Shown piece after piece: positions 1 through 11,772 of a DNA stretch of 64,000 nt. The notes beneath the pieces are model-generated. The model saw only the letters and a program-made list of their open reading frames with translations, ran no database searches and had not been told where the DNA came from. The stretch spans positions 17,219-81,218 of the forward strand of contig NW_020825372.1 of the NCBI RefSeq assembly GCF_003286085.1. Reading direction: 5' to 3'. Position 1 is the first letter of the stretch; the number at the start of each line of letters is the position of its first letter. The stretch is from Drosophila persimilis (Eukaryota; Arthropoda; Insecta; Diptera; Drosophilidae). The position numbers were made by a program, and so were the translations under genes.

Positions 1-566
1 CGCCCCGACATGTAAGCCAGTACTTATCCTTCCGCTCTGTGAACTTTAATCTAGTATCTATTCGCATTCCCACCCCTCACAACCAGGGCGTGGCAGCTGC
101 CAACAATCGCCATCGACGGTCGCGTTCAGCTGGCGACAAATGGCTGGAGCATCGTGCAGCCAATCCCGTGCCACTCGGCACTATTATGCAGCCCTTTCTG
201 AAGAATCGCAAGTCGGTTACCAAGCTGACGGACATGAAGACGCTGACCGAACACGGCGCCAACAAATACTGTCTCGTCTCCCAGGAGGCCGACACGGACG
301 GGGATGTGGAGACGAAACTGTACAAGGGCAATGTTATACCCACATGTGGCGGCGGCGCCCAGGTGGTGTTCAACGATATCGAGTGTCTCAAGCAGAAGTC
401 GCCCGTGCATTCGCCAACGCGAAAGCGTCCCAGCAATGGCACGATGTCGGCTCTGGGCGTTGCCAGCGCCCTGCCCAGCACGGTCACCTCCATCACCGTC
501 CAGGATGTGGCCTCGCGTTGCAACCTCGGCATCGAGGGGCACAGCAACAAGAAGACAAATATCTAG
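1..566 (+). CDS. pav: pavarotti copy A, 3' end (partial at window edge)
   Basis: C-terminal part of kinesin-6 Pavarotti. The end of exon 5 is 1-11 and is followed by a GT donor at 12. The intron is 12-86 and ends in CAG; the last exon is 87-566 and stops with TAG. The encoded tail is basic and Ser/Pro-rich, with an RKR cluster near the end ([10 protein letters not shown]) typical of a phosphoregulated, nuclear-targeted MKLP1 tail. The protein matches the complete copy at 27802-30789. The upstream exons, if present, lie outside the window, so I cannot say whether this is a whole gene or a 3' fragment like those at 35017 and 56617. Confidence 0.9.
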   Translation, partial: PRHVSQYLSFRSVNFNLVSIRIPTPHNQGVAAANNRHRRSRSAGDKWLEHRAANPVPLGTIMQPFLKNRKSVTKLTDMKTLTEHGANKYCLVSQEADTDGDVETKLYKGNVIPTCGGGAQVVFNDIECLKQKSPVHSPTRKRPSNGTMSALGVASALPSTVTSITVQDVASRCNLGIEGHSNKKTNI

Positions 567-1176
567 AGCTCGTCCTGTAATTCTTGAACATGCATTTCCA
601 TTTCCATTTAGTTTTACTTTTTTTTCTAGTTAACGTAATTACTAAAATTATTGATTACTAGCCTTTAAAGTTGAAAAGTTAAAGTTAACTGCAATTAAAG
701 CCAAGTAAATAATCTGTATAAATATTCGCACATCGATGAATTCTAAACCTCGCAACTGAACTTATTGCTGTGGGAGCACACACCAGTGGAAGGAGTGCGA
801 AGAGTGCGTCCATTCATAGGTTTATAATAAATAGTTGTACTGCAAAGTATTCAATATTTCTCGTATGCATATCCCTTGCTATGCCCCTTGATTATTATAT
901 GAACAATTAAAGTAGAAGAAGCAAATATACATATGTATTATGCTGGTATTAACTATTATTTTTTTTTATTGTTATTCCTGCGTTTATTCAATGCTTAAAC
1001 CGATAGAATTTATTGAAATACATACATATTTGTAGATTAATTTCAATTACTAATAAATCAGTCTATAATTAAAATATATGTTTTTCGCTTAATGATTTCA
1101 TGTATGTATGTATGAATGTATGTATGTGTTTGTGTGTATGTGTGGGTGTGAGCTGCTCTTCACAAGAGTATACTAC
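567..1176 (+). other. pav 3' UTR and downstream flank, copy A
   Basis: AT-rich non-coding sequence after the pav stop. A canonical AATAAA polyadenylation signal lies at 826-831, about 260 bases after the stop, and is the best candidate 3' end. Further on there is a short TGTATG-rich microsatellite (about 1100-1150). The same stretch follows every pav end in the window (30790, 35610, 52395 and 57211). Confidence 0.7.
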
Positions 1177-1662
1177 TGTAAAACGATGTTCAATCCGTTT
1201 TTCTGGATCGTTGGGGCTCAACCCTCCGATCTCTTTTATTGTCGTTTATGTTCTCAATTTTACAATTGTGTTTTGGGCTTTTGTAAGCCAAAAGCCGCGG
1301 AGCTGCGCTGCCAGTGACGCCGGCAGCGGAGCGGCAGAACTATGTGTTCTTATCTCTTATATGTTAGTATGTATATGTGTGAATATGCTCAGCGCTGTTG
1401 GCAGCGAGAGCGCGAGGGAAGATATATGTGTGTATGCATGTATATTAGTGCCGTCAAGTCATGGGAACATGCTGACGCTGCACTTGGGTCGCTCGAGGCA
1501 TTCTTGAGTGAATCGTAATACGATCACCCAGAATGTCTGGGACTTTATTGTTACGTAAACACTGAAACAAAGTGTTACAGTGTGTATTCTTTAAGTACCG
1601 TAGGTACAGTGGGTATTCGTAATAATGAATACTTTACTTTACTTTAATATGAGCATACTACA
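1177..1662 (-). repeat. 3' LTR of 412/mdg1-like retrotransposon, copy A
   Basis: 486-bp segment beginning TGTA and ending TACA on the plus strand. It is followed immediately (1663-1676) by a pyrimidine tract that is a purine tract (GGAGGGAGA core) on the minus strand, exactly where a polypurine tract should sit before a 3' LTR. Pol lies to the right on the minus strand, so this is the 3' LTR. No 5' LTR exists in the window. The outer boundary at 1177 is inferred from TG..CA ends and usual LTR length; no target-site duplication can be checked. Confidence 0.6.
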
Positions 1663-1676
1663 TCTCCCTCCTTTTG
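1663..1676 (-). other. polypurine tract, copy A
   Basis: Minus strand reads as an A/G-only tract abutting the LTR end at 1662. It is the plus-strand priming site of LTR retroelements and supports both the orientation and the LTR boundary. Confidence 0.6.
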
Positions 1677-1914
1677 AAAAATAACGTAATATAATGAAGT
1701 TATTTTATTTTTAGCTTTTACTATATATGTATACGAGTTATGTATTCTTAAAAAGACAATTTATATATATATATATTTTTTTTTTTTCTTTTTAGTCAAT
1801 TATTAGAATATTGAACTTTAATTAATATTGATAAAATTTAAAAGTTATTTGAATATAAATGCAGAGTAGTATATTTTTATGGTTTATATTTATGTATGGC
1901 CATACTAAAAATGA

Positions 1915-4900
1915 TTAATAATTGCAAATCTTTAACCTATCCTTATGTACTTTCTGAGTTTTGTTTTTATTATCGGAGATTATGACGTTATCTCTTTCTC
2001 CGATACTTTCTACTCTATATGGTCCTATATATTTAAAATCTAGCTTATGTCCTGTTTCATTTTTCAATAAAACTGTATCTCCTACAGCTAAATTTAAATC
2101 TTTTAACTTTAAGTCATATAGCTGTTTATTTTTAATTTTATGCTCCTCGAGCATAATCCTTGCTCGTTTATATGCTATTTCTAATCTATATTTACTCTCT
2201 TTAGAGTAATCATCTATGTTATATAGAGGTGCTATTCTATCTATAGTATTAAATTGAACTGGTAAGTTTGAAGTCTTACCGAAAACTAGCTCATATGGAC
2301 AATAATCATGTGCCATAGAGGGGGTTGTATTAAAACAATATACGAAGTATTGCAGCCATACATCCCAATCTGATTTGTCAGCTGAGATGTATGAGCGTAT
2401 GAATTCGTTAAATGTTCTGTGGCTTCGCTCCACGGTTCCTACAGTCTGGTGATGATGTGCAGTAGAAGTTATGTTTTTGATGTTTAGATTTTTACATAAG
2501 TCTTCAATTATTGAATTTTAATATTCTGTTCCCATGTCCGTAATGAACGTCTTCATTGGACCGTACTTTAGAATAAAATTTTCAAAAATAGCTTTAGCTA
2601 CTGTATTTGCACTTTTGTTTCTAATGGGTATGGCGACAAGGTATTTTGTCAGGTCACATATTAAGGTGACTGCATATTCATTTCCTTGTTCTGATTTAGG
2701 AAGTGGACCGATCGTATCCACTATTACCCTATCAAAAGCCATGTATGGTGTTTCTGTAATAGTCAATGGAGTTATTGTGTGCTTGGTTACTTTAGCTTTT
2801 TGGCATTTTGGACATTTTCGTATGTAATTGGTTATTTCTTTAGTCATACCTTTCCAAAAATAATATCTTTTGACCTTGGCCAAGGTTTTTGTTATGCCTG
2901 TATGTCCTCCTTGTATGGGATCATCATGTAATGTAGACAGTATTGCTTCTTTTTCTTTTTCATTTTTAATTAGGGTCACCGGGTTGAGTAGCGCTACTCT
3001 TATTGTTCGTAATATTTTATTGCCCATATTTTTAAAATTATCTATTGAAATGTATTCAAAGATATTTTCCCACGGTGCCACTTTGAGTTGGCTGATTTTT
3101 TGTTTACCGGCCTGCGTTTCAAGCCTTTGGAAAAACTGACCTAAGTCAAGGGTTCCATTAGTATACAAATCGCTAACATCATATCTTGCAGTAATTTTTT
3201 TTCCATGTTTGAAAAAACATAAATTATTATTTACATGCAAGGTCACTACTTTACGTACTTCGTCATTGTTGATGACTTCATATACGTTGGGCTTTGAAGC
3301 TTTTGTTAGAGATTGCCTAGGCAATTCTATTTGTTCTTTTCCTGCGCAGGATTTCTGTCTACTCTGTTGCCTGGTAGTGACTTTCAGGACTTTATTCGTA
3401 TTTTGTATGTTTTTTAGGTCTGTGATGGTTATTCTTGATAACGCATCTGCTACATGATTATCTTTACCCTTTAGATACTCGACTGTAAAGTCGTATTCTT
3501 CTAATTCGAGCCGCATGCGTGTGAGTTTTGAGCTAGGATTGACCATTGAAAATAGGTATGTTAGTGGTCTGTGATCCGTTTTTACTGTAAAGTGTTTACC
3601 ATAGATATATGGTCGAAAATGGGTAATTGCCCAATGAATTGCTGCTAATTCCTGTTCTGTAGTACTTTTGTTACTTTCACCTTTTGTGAATGAACGTGAT
3701 GCATATGCTAATGGGAGTTGGAGTCCGTTATGGTTTTGAGTTAAAACCGCTCCACATGCTTGTTTACTAGCATCGGTGATTATGCAAAATTCTTTCTGAA
3801 AATCTGGGTACTGTAACAGAGTGGGTTCCATAAGTTTATCTTTTAAATATTGGAATGGATTTTGACATTCAGTTGACCACTCAAAGGGGACATTCTTTTT
3901 ACATAATCTAGTTATGTGCCGGGAATAGTCGGCGAAGTTTTTAATAAAACGTCTATAATAATTGCAAAATGCAATAAATCGTCTAGCGCTGTCCGCATCA
4001 TGTGGGACTGGATAGTTTTTGATGACGTCATATTTCTTGTCATCTGGCAAGATTCCTTTATCTGTGCATTTATGACCAAGAAAGGTCACTTCATGCATAA
4101 AAAATGAACATTTTTGTGGATGTAATTTTAGGTTGTGTTTCCTTCATATCTCAAAAATATCTGTTAAGTTTTTAAGCATATGTTTTTCGGAACAACCCAT
4201 GACTATTAGATCGTCCATATACAGGAAGGCTTGCGAAGCTTCAAGTCCAGAGAATGCTATAGTCATCATTCTTTGAAATGAATTCGGCGCTATTTTTAAA
4301 CCAAATGGTAGTCGCGTGAAGCGATATGAGCCATTGCTCGTTGAAAAAGACGTTATATTTCGCGAACTTTCTTCTAGTTCGATTTGATGAAAACCTGACA
4401 TTAAGTCAAGGCATGAGAAATACTTTGCTCTACCTAGTTGATCCAAAATGTCATCAATTCTAGGTAGTGGAAATTTGTCGGCCAGGAGTTTTTTGTTTAT
4501 TTGACGATAGTCAACTACTAATCGCCATTTCTTTTGTTCTGAACCCGGAAGGGCTTTCTTTGGGACAAGTAGAAGTGGGCTGTTGTATTCTGATACGGAT
4601 GGTTCGACAATATTGTCGTTGATTAATTTTCCTACTTGTTTTTTAATTTCCTCAACTTGGCTATGCGGACTTCGATAGTTCTTTATATATATAGGTTCGT
4701 CATCCCTCAATCTCAATTTCTGTTTATAAAAATTATTTGTTGTGATTGATTCGGTTTCAAGCCCGAATACGTCACTAAAATTGGTGCATAGTTTAGTTAA
4801 TTGCTTCTTGAATTGTACTGGGAAATGCTTGCTTAATTCAGCTATGACAGTTTTTTCTCGGATTTTTTGAGTTGTTTGAATTACCTTGTAATTCGAAAGT

Positions 4901-5214
4901 GGTTCATATTGTATGCTATTTATATGTACTAATTGGTTGGTACTGGTTGTATTCAGCAATCGGACAAATGTATTATTTTTTGAAGTTATTGTATTTGCTA
5001 CATAAATACCAGGTTGAATTTCCTGGTTTGGGATCAATATGGTTTCTATATCGGACGTTAATTCTATTTTTCTGACAACTTGTGATCTTGCTGGTAGAAG
5101 AATTGTATTGTTACCAGAACTGTATGTTATTGGAACATAAATTTTAATTTTTATATTATTTGGTCGTATTATTAACCAATCCTCTGCAGGTTTTAAGTCT
5201 ATTAGGCAGTTTAT
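1915..5214 (-). pseudogene. gypsy-type (412/mdg1-like) pol remnant, copy A
   Basis: Minus-strand polyprotein remnant. In coding order: open sequence downstream of the protease (5214 to about 4800), reverse transcriptase with the YMDD box, RNase H (TDASKQACGAV and KTDHRPLTYLF motifs), then integrase with an HH-CC zinc finger (CPKCQKAK) and a core region (VDTIGP, ITDMGTEY). The single reading frame is broken by an in-frame TGA at 4144-4146 between the RT palm and the connection region, and by TAA at 2518-2520 inside the integrase core. Both breaks recur in the other copies. Gag is absent and the upstream end is cut by a DINE-1 insertion at 5215. This copy lacks a 15-bp insertion in RT that is present in the other four. 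It is a dead element; the family call is by motif similarity only. Confidence 0.88.
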
Positions 5215-5992
5215 TATACCCGATACTCAAAATGAGTATTGGGGTATATTAGATTTGTGGTAAAAGTGGATGTGTGTAACGTCCAGAAGGAATCGTTTCC
5301 GACCCTATAAAGTATATATATTCTTGATCAGCATCAATAGCCGAGTCGATTGAGCCCTGTCTGTCTGTCCGTCCGTCCGTCTGTCCGTCTGTCCGTCCCC
5401 TTCAGCGCCTAATGCTCAAAGACTATAAGAGCTAGAGCAACGATGTTTTGGATCCAGACTTCTGTGATATGTCACTGCTCCAAAAATATTTCAAAACTTT
5501 GCCCCGCCCACTTCCGCCCCCACAAAGGGCGAAAATCTGTGGCATCCACAAATCTCAGAGACTATTAAGGCTAGAGTAACCAAATTTGGTGCACACACTC
5601 CTTTAAGATGTCACTATAAAACGTATATCTCAGAATTTCGCCCCACCCCCATCCGCCCCCACAAAGGACGAAAATCTGTTGCATCCACAATATTGCAGAT
5701 TTGAGAAAACTAAAAACGCAGAATCATAGATAATGACCATATCTATTAGATTGCTGAATCTGGATCAGATCAGATCAGATCATTTTTATAGCCAAAAGAA
5801 ACAAATCAATTTGCAGTGGCTACGCAGCGCCCGACGTCACGCTCAGACTGATTTTCTGTCTCTCTCGCACGCACTCTTTGTCGTGTCGTTAAATATTAGC
5901 GGCGTCTGCCGGAGGAGAGCCATACTGACTTAGTATCGGGTATAACCTTAGAGTTGCGGTGTCCGCAGCAACTCACAACGTTCCCCCTCGTT
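5215..5992 (+). mobile_element. DINE-1/INE-1-like element, copy inserted in the retroelement
   Basis: Starts with the TATACCCGATACTCA...TGAGTAT inverted pair typical of the DINE-1 5' end. It then has the conserved stretch containing GTTTCCGACC, a GTCTGTCC/GTCCGTCC minisatellite (about 5358-5398) and CCGCCC-rich blocks. It ends with the reversed subterminal repeat (GTATCGGGTATA) and a GAGTTGCGGTGTCCGCAGCAACTC-type hairpin. It splits the retroelement between pol and the protease remnant at 5993-6200. At 778 bp it is about 340 bp shorter than the equivalent element at 61876-62990, through loss between two short CGAAAATCTG repeats. Non-coding and non-autonomous. Confidence 0.88.
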
Positions 5993-6200
5993 CTTTTATG
6001 AAATCAATGCCTATTATTCCATCACACAAAATTTTGATTAACTAAATGGAAATTGTGTGGAAAATGGCTGCTGCTGTTCTACGAGACATTTTATTTTGTC
6101 TTTGTAACAATGTATTAAAGGCGGGAATTCTACCTGAAGTGTACCCATGTACATGTATTCGAGCTCTATTATGCTCCTAGGGGTTGTTGAGACCAATTTT
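5993..6200 (-). pseudogene. retroelement protease-region remnant, copy A
   Basis: Minus strand encodes a short peptide with CDGIIGIDFI, resembling the GI(I/L)GxDF motif near the C-terminal end of retroviral-type aspartic proteases. It lies just where the pol remnant at 5214 would continue if the DINE-1 were removed. The frame breaks upstream of this motif, so it is non-functional. The identification rests on one motif and on position. Confidence 0.5.
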
Positions 6201-7229
6201 TATACCCGATACTCAAAATGAGTATTGGGGTATATTAGATTTGTGGTAAAAGTGGATGTGTGTAACGTCCAGAAGGAATCGTTTCCGACCCTATAAAGTA
6301 TATATATTCTTGATCAGCATCAATAGCCGAGTCGATTGAGCCCTGTCTGTCTGTCCGTCCGTCCGTCTGTCCCTCTGTCCGTCCCCTTCAGCGCCTAGTG
6401 CTCAAAGACTATAAGAGATAGAGCAACGATGTTTTGGATCCAGACCTCTGTGATATGTCACTGCTACAAAAATATTTCAAAACTTTGCCCCGCCCACTTC
6501 CGCCCCCAGAAGGGACGAAAATTTTTTGCATCCACAATATTGCAGATTTGAGAAAACTAAAAACGCAGAATCATAGATAATGACCATATCTATCAGATTG
6601 CTGAATCTGGATCAGATCAGATAAGTTTTATAGCCATAAGGAACAAATCAATTTGCAGTGGCTACGCATCGCCCGACGTCACGCTCAGACTGATTTTCTG
6701 TCTCTCTCGCACGCACTCTTTGTCGTGTCGTTTAATATTAGCGCCGTCTGCCGGAGGAGAGCCATACTGACTTAGTATCGGGTATAACTGTAGAGTTGCG
6801 GTGTCCGCAGCAACTCACAACGTTCCCCCTCGTTTTTTTTGTTTCTCGTATCTTTGAAATTGCCACAGATGCCACAGATTGTCGTTCTTTGTGTGGTCGG
6901 AAGGGGGCGGGGCGAAGTTTTGAAATATACTTGTAACAGTGACATATTATAGAAGTCTGGATACAAAATGTCGTTGCTCTGGCTCTTATTGTCTCTAAGC
7001 ACTAGGCGCTCATAGGGACGAACTGACGGACAGTCGAACAGAGTATCGGGTATAAAAATCCAGAATTCTCGCTTTCCACAATTCACAAATTTTTCCTTCA
7101 TTTGGTCTTAAGAAAAAGGCAAAAAATGCGCAATCGGCAGCACTGGATGGAAGAGAGCAATACTGACTATGTTTCGAGGATAAATATAGATTTTCGGTCG
7201 CAGCAGCAACTCAGAACGTTTCCCCTAGT
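6201..7229. mobile_element. composite DINE-1 (forward body plus inverted partial)
   Basis: A forward DINE-1 (TATACCCG start, shortened middle, hairpin end near 6800-6835) is joined to an inverted partial DINE-1 body (about 6836-7060, ending GTATCGGGTATA) and a forward tail ending in CAGCAACTCAGAACG. This is a shorter version of the 1,518-bp unit that follows. No coding capacity; open frames here are chance. Confidence 0.8.
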
Positions 7230-8747
7230 TATACCCGATACTCAAAATGAGTATTGGGGTATATTAGATTTGTGGTGAAAGTGGATGTGTGTAACGTCCA
7301 GAAGGAATCGTTTCCGATCCCATAAAGTATATATATTCTTGATCAGCATCAATAGCCGAGTCGATTGAGCCATGTCTGTCTGTCCGTCTGTCCGTCCGTC
7401 CGTCTGTCCGTCTGTCCGTCTGTCCGTCCCCTTCAGCGCCTAATGCTCAAAGACTATAAGAGCTAGAGCAATGATGTTTTGGATCCAGACTTCTGTGATA
7501 TGTCACTGCTCCAAAAATATTTCAAAACTTTGCCCCGCCCACTTCCGCCCCCACAAAGGGCGAAAATCTGTGGCATCCACAATTTCGACGATACGAGAAA
7601 ACTAAAAACGCAGAATCGTAGAAGATGACTATATCTTCTAGAGTGCAAAATCTGAACCAGATCGTATAATTATTACAGCCAAAATCACGAAAACAATTTC
7701 ACTCTTTCTCGCTCTGTCTCACTCTAACACACAGGTTTCATGGTCGGTTTTGCCAATTGCAAAATATGAGTTCAAGGATCTCAGAACCTATAAAAGCCAG
7801 AGCAACCAAATTAGGTATCCACACTCCTGTGATATCGGACCTTGACCGTTTCATGTCCAAATTTCGCCACACCCCCTTCCGCCCCCGCAAAGGACGAAAA
7901 TCTGAGGCAACCACAAATCTCAGAGACTATTAAGGCTAGAGTAACCAAATTTGGTACACACACTCCTTTAAGATATCACTGTAAAACGTATATCTCAGAA
8001 TTTCGCCCCACCCCCATCCGCCCCCACAAAGCACGAAAATCTGTTGCATCCACAATATTGCAGATTTGAGAAAACTAAAAACGCAGAATCATAGATAATG
8101 ACCATATCTATCAGATTGCTGAATCTGGATCAGATCAGATAAGTTTTATAGCCATAAGGAACAAATCAATTTGCAGTGGCTACGCAGCGCCCGACGTCAC
8201 GCTCAGACTGATTTTCTGTCTCTCTCGCACGCACTCTTTGTCGTGTCGTTTAATATTAGCGCCGTCTGCCGGAGGAGAGCCATACTGACTTAGTATCGGG
8301 TATAACTGTAGAGTTGCGGTGTCCGCAGCAACTCACAACGTTCCCCCTCGTTTTTTTTGTTTCTCGTATCTTTGAAATTGCCACAGATGCCACAGATTGT
8401 CGTTCTTTGTGTGGTCGGAAGGGGGCGGGGCGAAGTTTTTAAATATACTTGTAACAGTGACATATTATAGAAGTCTGGATACAAAATGTCGTTGCTCTGG
8501 CTCTTATTGTCTCTAAGCACTAGGCGCTCATAGGGACGAACTGACGGACAGTCGAACAGAGTATCGGGTATAAAAATCCAGAATTCTCGCTTTCCACAAT
8601 ACACAAATTTTTCCTTCATTTGGTCTTAAGAAAAAGGCAAAAAATGCGCAATCGGCAGCACTGGATGGAAGAGAGCAATACTGACTATGTTTCGAGGATA
8701 AATATAGATTTTCGGTCGCAGCAGCAACTCAGAACGTTCCCCCTAGT
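7230..8747. mobile_element. DINE-1 tandem array, unit 1 (1,518 bp)
   Basis: Full composite unit: forward DINE-1 of about 1.1 kb (5' inverted pair, GTCTGTCC minisatellite, CCGCCCC blocks, 3' hairpin near 8310-8335), then an inverted partial DINE-1, then a short tail. The next unit begins at 8748 in the same phase and is almost identical. Confidence 0.85.
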
Positions 8748-10265
8748 TATACCCGATACTCAAAATGAGTATTGGGGTATATTAGATTTGTGGTGAAAGT
8801 GGATGTGTGTAACGTCCAGAAGGAATCGTTTCCGATCCCATAAAGTATATATATTCTTGATCAGCATCAATAGCCGAGTCGATTGAGCCATGTCTGTCTG
8901 TCCGTCTGTCCGTCCGTCCGTCTGTCCGTCTGTCCGTCTGTCCGTCCCCTTCAGCGCCTAATGCTCAAAGACTATAAGAGCTAGAGCAATGATGTTTTGG
9001 ATCCAGACTTCTGTGATATGTCACTGCTCCAAAAATATTTCAAAACTTTGCCCCGCCCACTTCCGCCCCCACAAAGGGCGAAAATCTGTGGCATCCACAA
9101 TTTCGACGATACGAGAAAACTAAAAACGCAGAATCGTAGAAGATGACTATATCTTCTAGAGTGCAAAATCTGAACCAGATCGTATAATTATTACAGCCAA
9201 AATCACGAAAACAATTTCACTCTTTCTCGCTCTGTCTCACTCTAACACACAGGTTTCATGGTCGGTTTTGCCAATTGCAAAATATGAGTTCAAGGATCTC
9301 AGAACCTATAAAAGCCAGAGCAACCAAATTAGGTATCCACACTCCTGTGATATCGGACCTTGACCGTTTCATGTCCAAATTTCGCCACACCCCCTTCCGC
9401 CCCCGCAAAGGACGAAAATCTGAGGCAACCACAAATCTCAGAGACTATTAAGGCTAGAGTAACCAAATTTGGTACACACACTCCTTTAAGATATCACTGT
9501 AAAACGTATATCTCAGAATTTCGCCCCACCCCCATCCGCCCCCACAAAGCACGAAAATCTGTTGCATCCACAATATTGCAGATTTGAGAAAACTAAAAAC
9601 GCAGAATCATAGATAATGACCATATCTATCAGATTGCTGAATCTGGATCAGATCAGATAAGTTTTATAGCCATAAGGAACAAATCAATTTGCAGTGGCTA
9701 CGCAGCGCCCGACGTCACGCTCAGACTGATTTTCTGTCTCTCTCGCACGCACTCTTTGTCGTGTCGTTTAATATTAGCGCCGTCTGCCGGAGGAGAGCCA
9801 TACTGACTTAGTATCGGGTATAACTGTAGAGTTGCGGTGTCCGCAGCAACTCACAACGTTCCCCCTCGTTTTTTTTGTTTCTCGTATCTTTGAAATTGCC
9901 ACAGATGCCACAGATTGTCGTTCTTTGTGTGGTCGGAAGGGGGCGGGGCGAAGTTTTTAAATATACTTGTAACAGTGACATATTATAGAAGTCTGGATAC
10001 AAAATGTCGTTGCTCTGGCTCTTATTGTCTCTAAGCACTAGGCGCTCATAGGGACGAACTGACGGACAGTCGAACAGAGTATCGGGTATAAAAATCCAGA
10101 ATTCTCGCTTTCCACAATACACAAATTTTTCCTTCATTTGGTCTTAAGAAAAAGGCAAAAAATGCGCAATCGGCAGCACTGGATGGAAGAGAGCAATACT
10201 GACTATGTTTCGAGGATAAATATAGATTTTCGGTCGCAGCAGCAACTCAGAACGTTCCCCCTAGT
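8748..10265. mobile_element. DINE-1 tandem array, unit 2 (1,518 bp)
   Basis: Repeats 7230-8747 at a spacing of exactly 1,518 bp with few visible differences, indicating very recent tandem duplication or conversion. Same composite structure. Confidence 0.85.
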
Positions 10266-11772
10266 TATACCCGATACTCAAAATGAGTATTGGGGTATAT
10301 TAGATTTGTGGTGAAAGTGGATGTGTGTAACGTCCAGAAGGAATCGTTTCCGATCCCATAAAGTATATATATTCTTGATCAGCATCAATAGCCGAGTCGA
10401 TTGAGCCATGTCTGTCTGTCCGTCTGTCCGTCCGTCCGTCTGTCCGTCTGTCCGTCCCCTTCAGCGCCTAATGCTCAAAGACTATAAGAGCTAGAGCAAT
10501 GATGTTTTGGATCCAGACTTCTGTGATATGTCACTGCTCCAAAAATATTTCAAAACTTTGCCCCGCCCACTTCCGCCCCCACAAAGGGCGAAAATCTGTG
10601 GCATCCACAATTTCGACGATACGAGAAAACTAAAAACGGAGAATCGTAGAAGATGACTATATCTTCTAGAGTGCAAAATCTGAACCAGATCGTATAATTA
10701 TTACAGCCAGAATCACGAAAACAATTTCACTCTTTCTCGCTCTGTCTCACTCTAACACACAGGTTTCATGGTCGGTTTTGCCAATTGCAAAATATGAGTT
10801 CAAGGATCTCAGAACCTATAAAAGCCAGAGCAACCAAATTAGGTATCCACACTCCTGTGATATCGGACCTTGACCGTTTCATGTCCAAATTTCGCCACAC
10901 CCCCTTCCGCCCCGCAAAGGACGAAAATCTGAGGCAACCACAAATCTCAGAGACTATTAAGGCTAGAGTAACCAAATTTGGTGCACACACTCCTTTAAGA
11001 TGTCACTATAAAACGTATATCTCAGAATTTCGCCCCACCCCCATCCGCCCCCACAAAGGACGAAAATCTGTTGCATCCACAATATTGCAGATTTGAGAAA
11101 ACTAAAAACGCAGAATCATAGATAATGACCATATCTATTAGATTGCTGAATCTGGATCAGATCAGATAAGTTTTATAGCCATAAGGAACAAATCAATTTG
11201 CAGTGGCTACGCAGCGCCCGACGTCACGCTTAGACTGATTTTCTGTCTCTCTCGCACGCACTCTTTGTCGTGTCGTTTAATATTAGCGCCGTCTGCCGGA
11301 GGAGAGCCATACTGACTTAGTATCGGGTATAACTGTAGAGTTGCGGTGTCCGCAGCAACTCACAACGTTCCCCCTCGTTTTTTTTGTTTCTCGTATCTTT
11401 GAAATTGCCACAGATGCCACAGATTGTCGTTCTTTGTGTGGGCGGAAGGGGGCGGGGCGAAGTTTTGAAATATTCTTGTAACAGTGGCATATTATAGAAG
11501 TCTGGATACAAAATGTCGTTGCTCTGGCTCTTATAGTCTCTGAGCACTACGCGTTCATAGGGATGAACTGACGGACAGACGAATAGAGTATCGGGTATAA
11601 AAATCCAGAATTCTCGCTTTCCACAATTCACAAATTTTTCCTGCATTTGGTCTTAAAAAAAAGGCAAAAAAGGCAATCGGCTGCATTGGATGGAAGAGAG
11701 CAATACTGACTATGTTTCGGGGATAAATATAGATTTTCGGTCGCAGCAGCAACTCAGAACGTTCCCCCTAGT
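10266..11772. mobile_element. DINE-1 tandem array, unit 3 (about 1,507 bp)
   Basis: Third unit, 8 bp shorter in the GTCTGTCC minisatellite and more diverged in the inverted part. It also lacks one C in a CCGCCCC block near 10912. It ends at the CCCCCTAG boundary where the mei-P26-associated segment begins. Confidence 0.82.

Noticed and set aside
77-580. Long overlapping open frames on both strands over the last pav exon
   Set aside because: They are shadows of a GC-rich coding exon; only the frame continuing the Pav tail fits the spliced gene.
1100-1507. 135-codon open frame starting in the TGTATG repeat
   Set aside because: Begins in a microsatellite and runs through the LTR on the strand opposite to the retroelement; no domain and an unlikely composition.
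1961-4107. Several hydrophobic plus-strand open frames of 60-100 codons inside pol
   Set aside because: Antisense shadows of the AT-rich minus-strand pol.
1177-5214. Retroelement as an active, potentially infectious gypsy-like element
   Set aside because: No gag, no env, no 5' LTR, and two shared nonsense codons in pol.
5340-5400. GTCTGTCC/GTCCGTCC repeats as a CRISPR array or stand-alone microsatellite locus
   Set aside because: The repeat is a few bases long with no spacers and is the standard internal minisatellite of DINE-1 elements.
5215-5992. DINE-1 as a tRNA- or rRNA-derived SINE
   Set aside because: No A/B boxes or A-rich tail recognised; the paired subterminal repeats and 3' hairpin fit the Helitron-related DINE-1 structure.
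6772-11646. Recurring short open frames (109, 61 and 75 codons) across the DINE-1 array
   Set aside because: They lie wholly inside non-coding DINE-1 sequence, span the minisatellite and inverted joints, show no domain and recur only because the repeat recurs.
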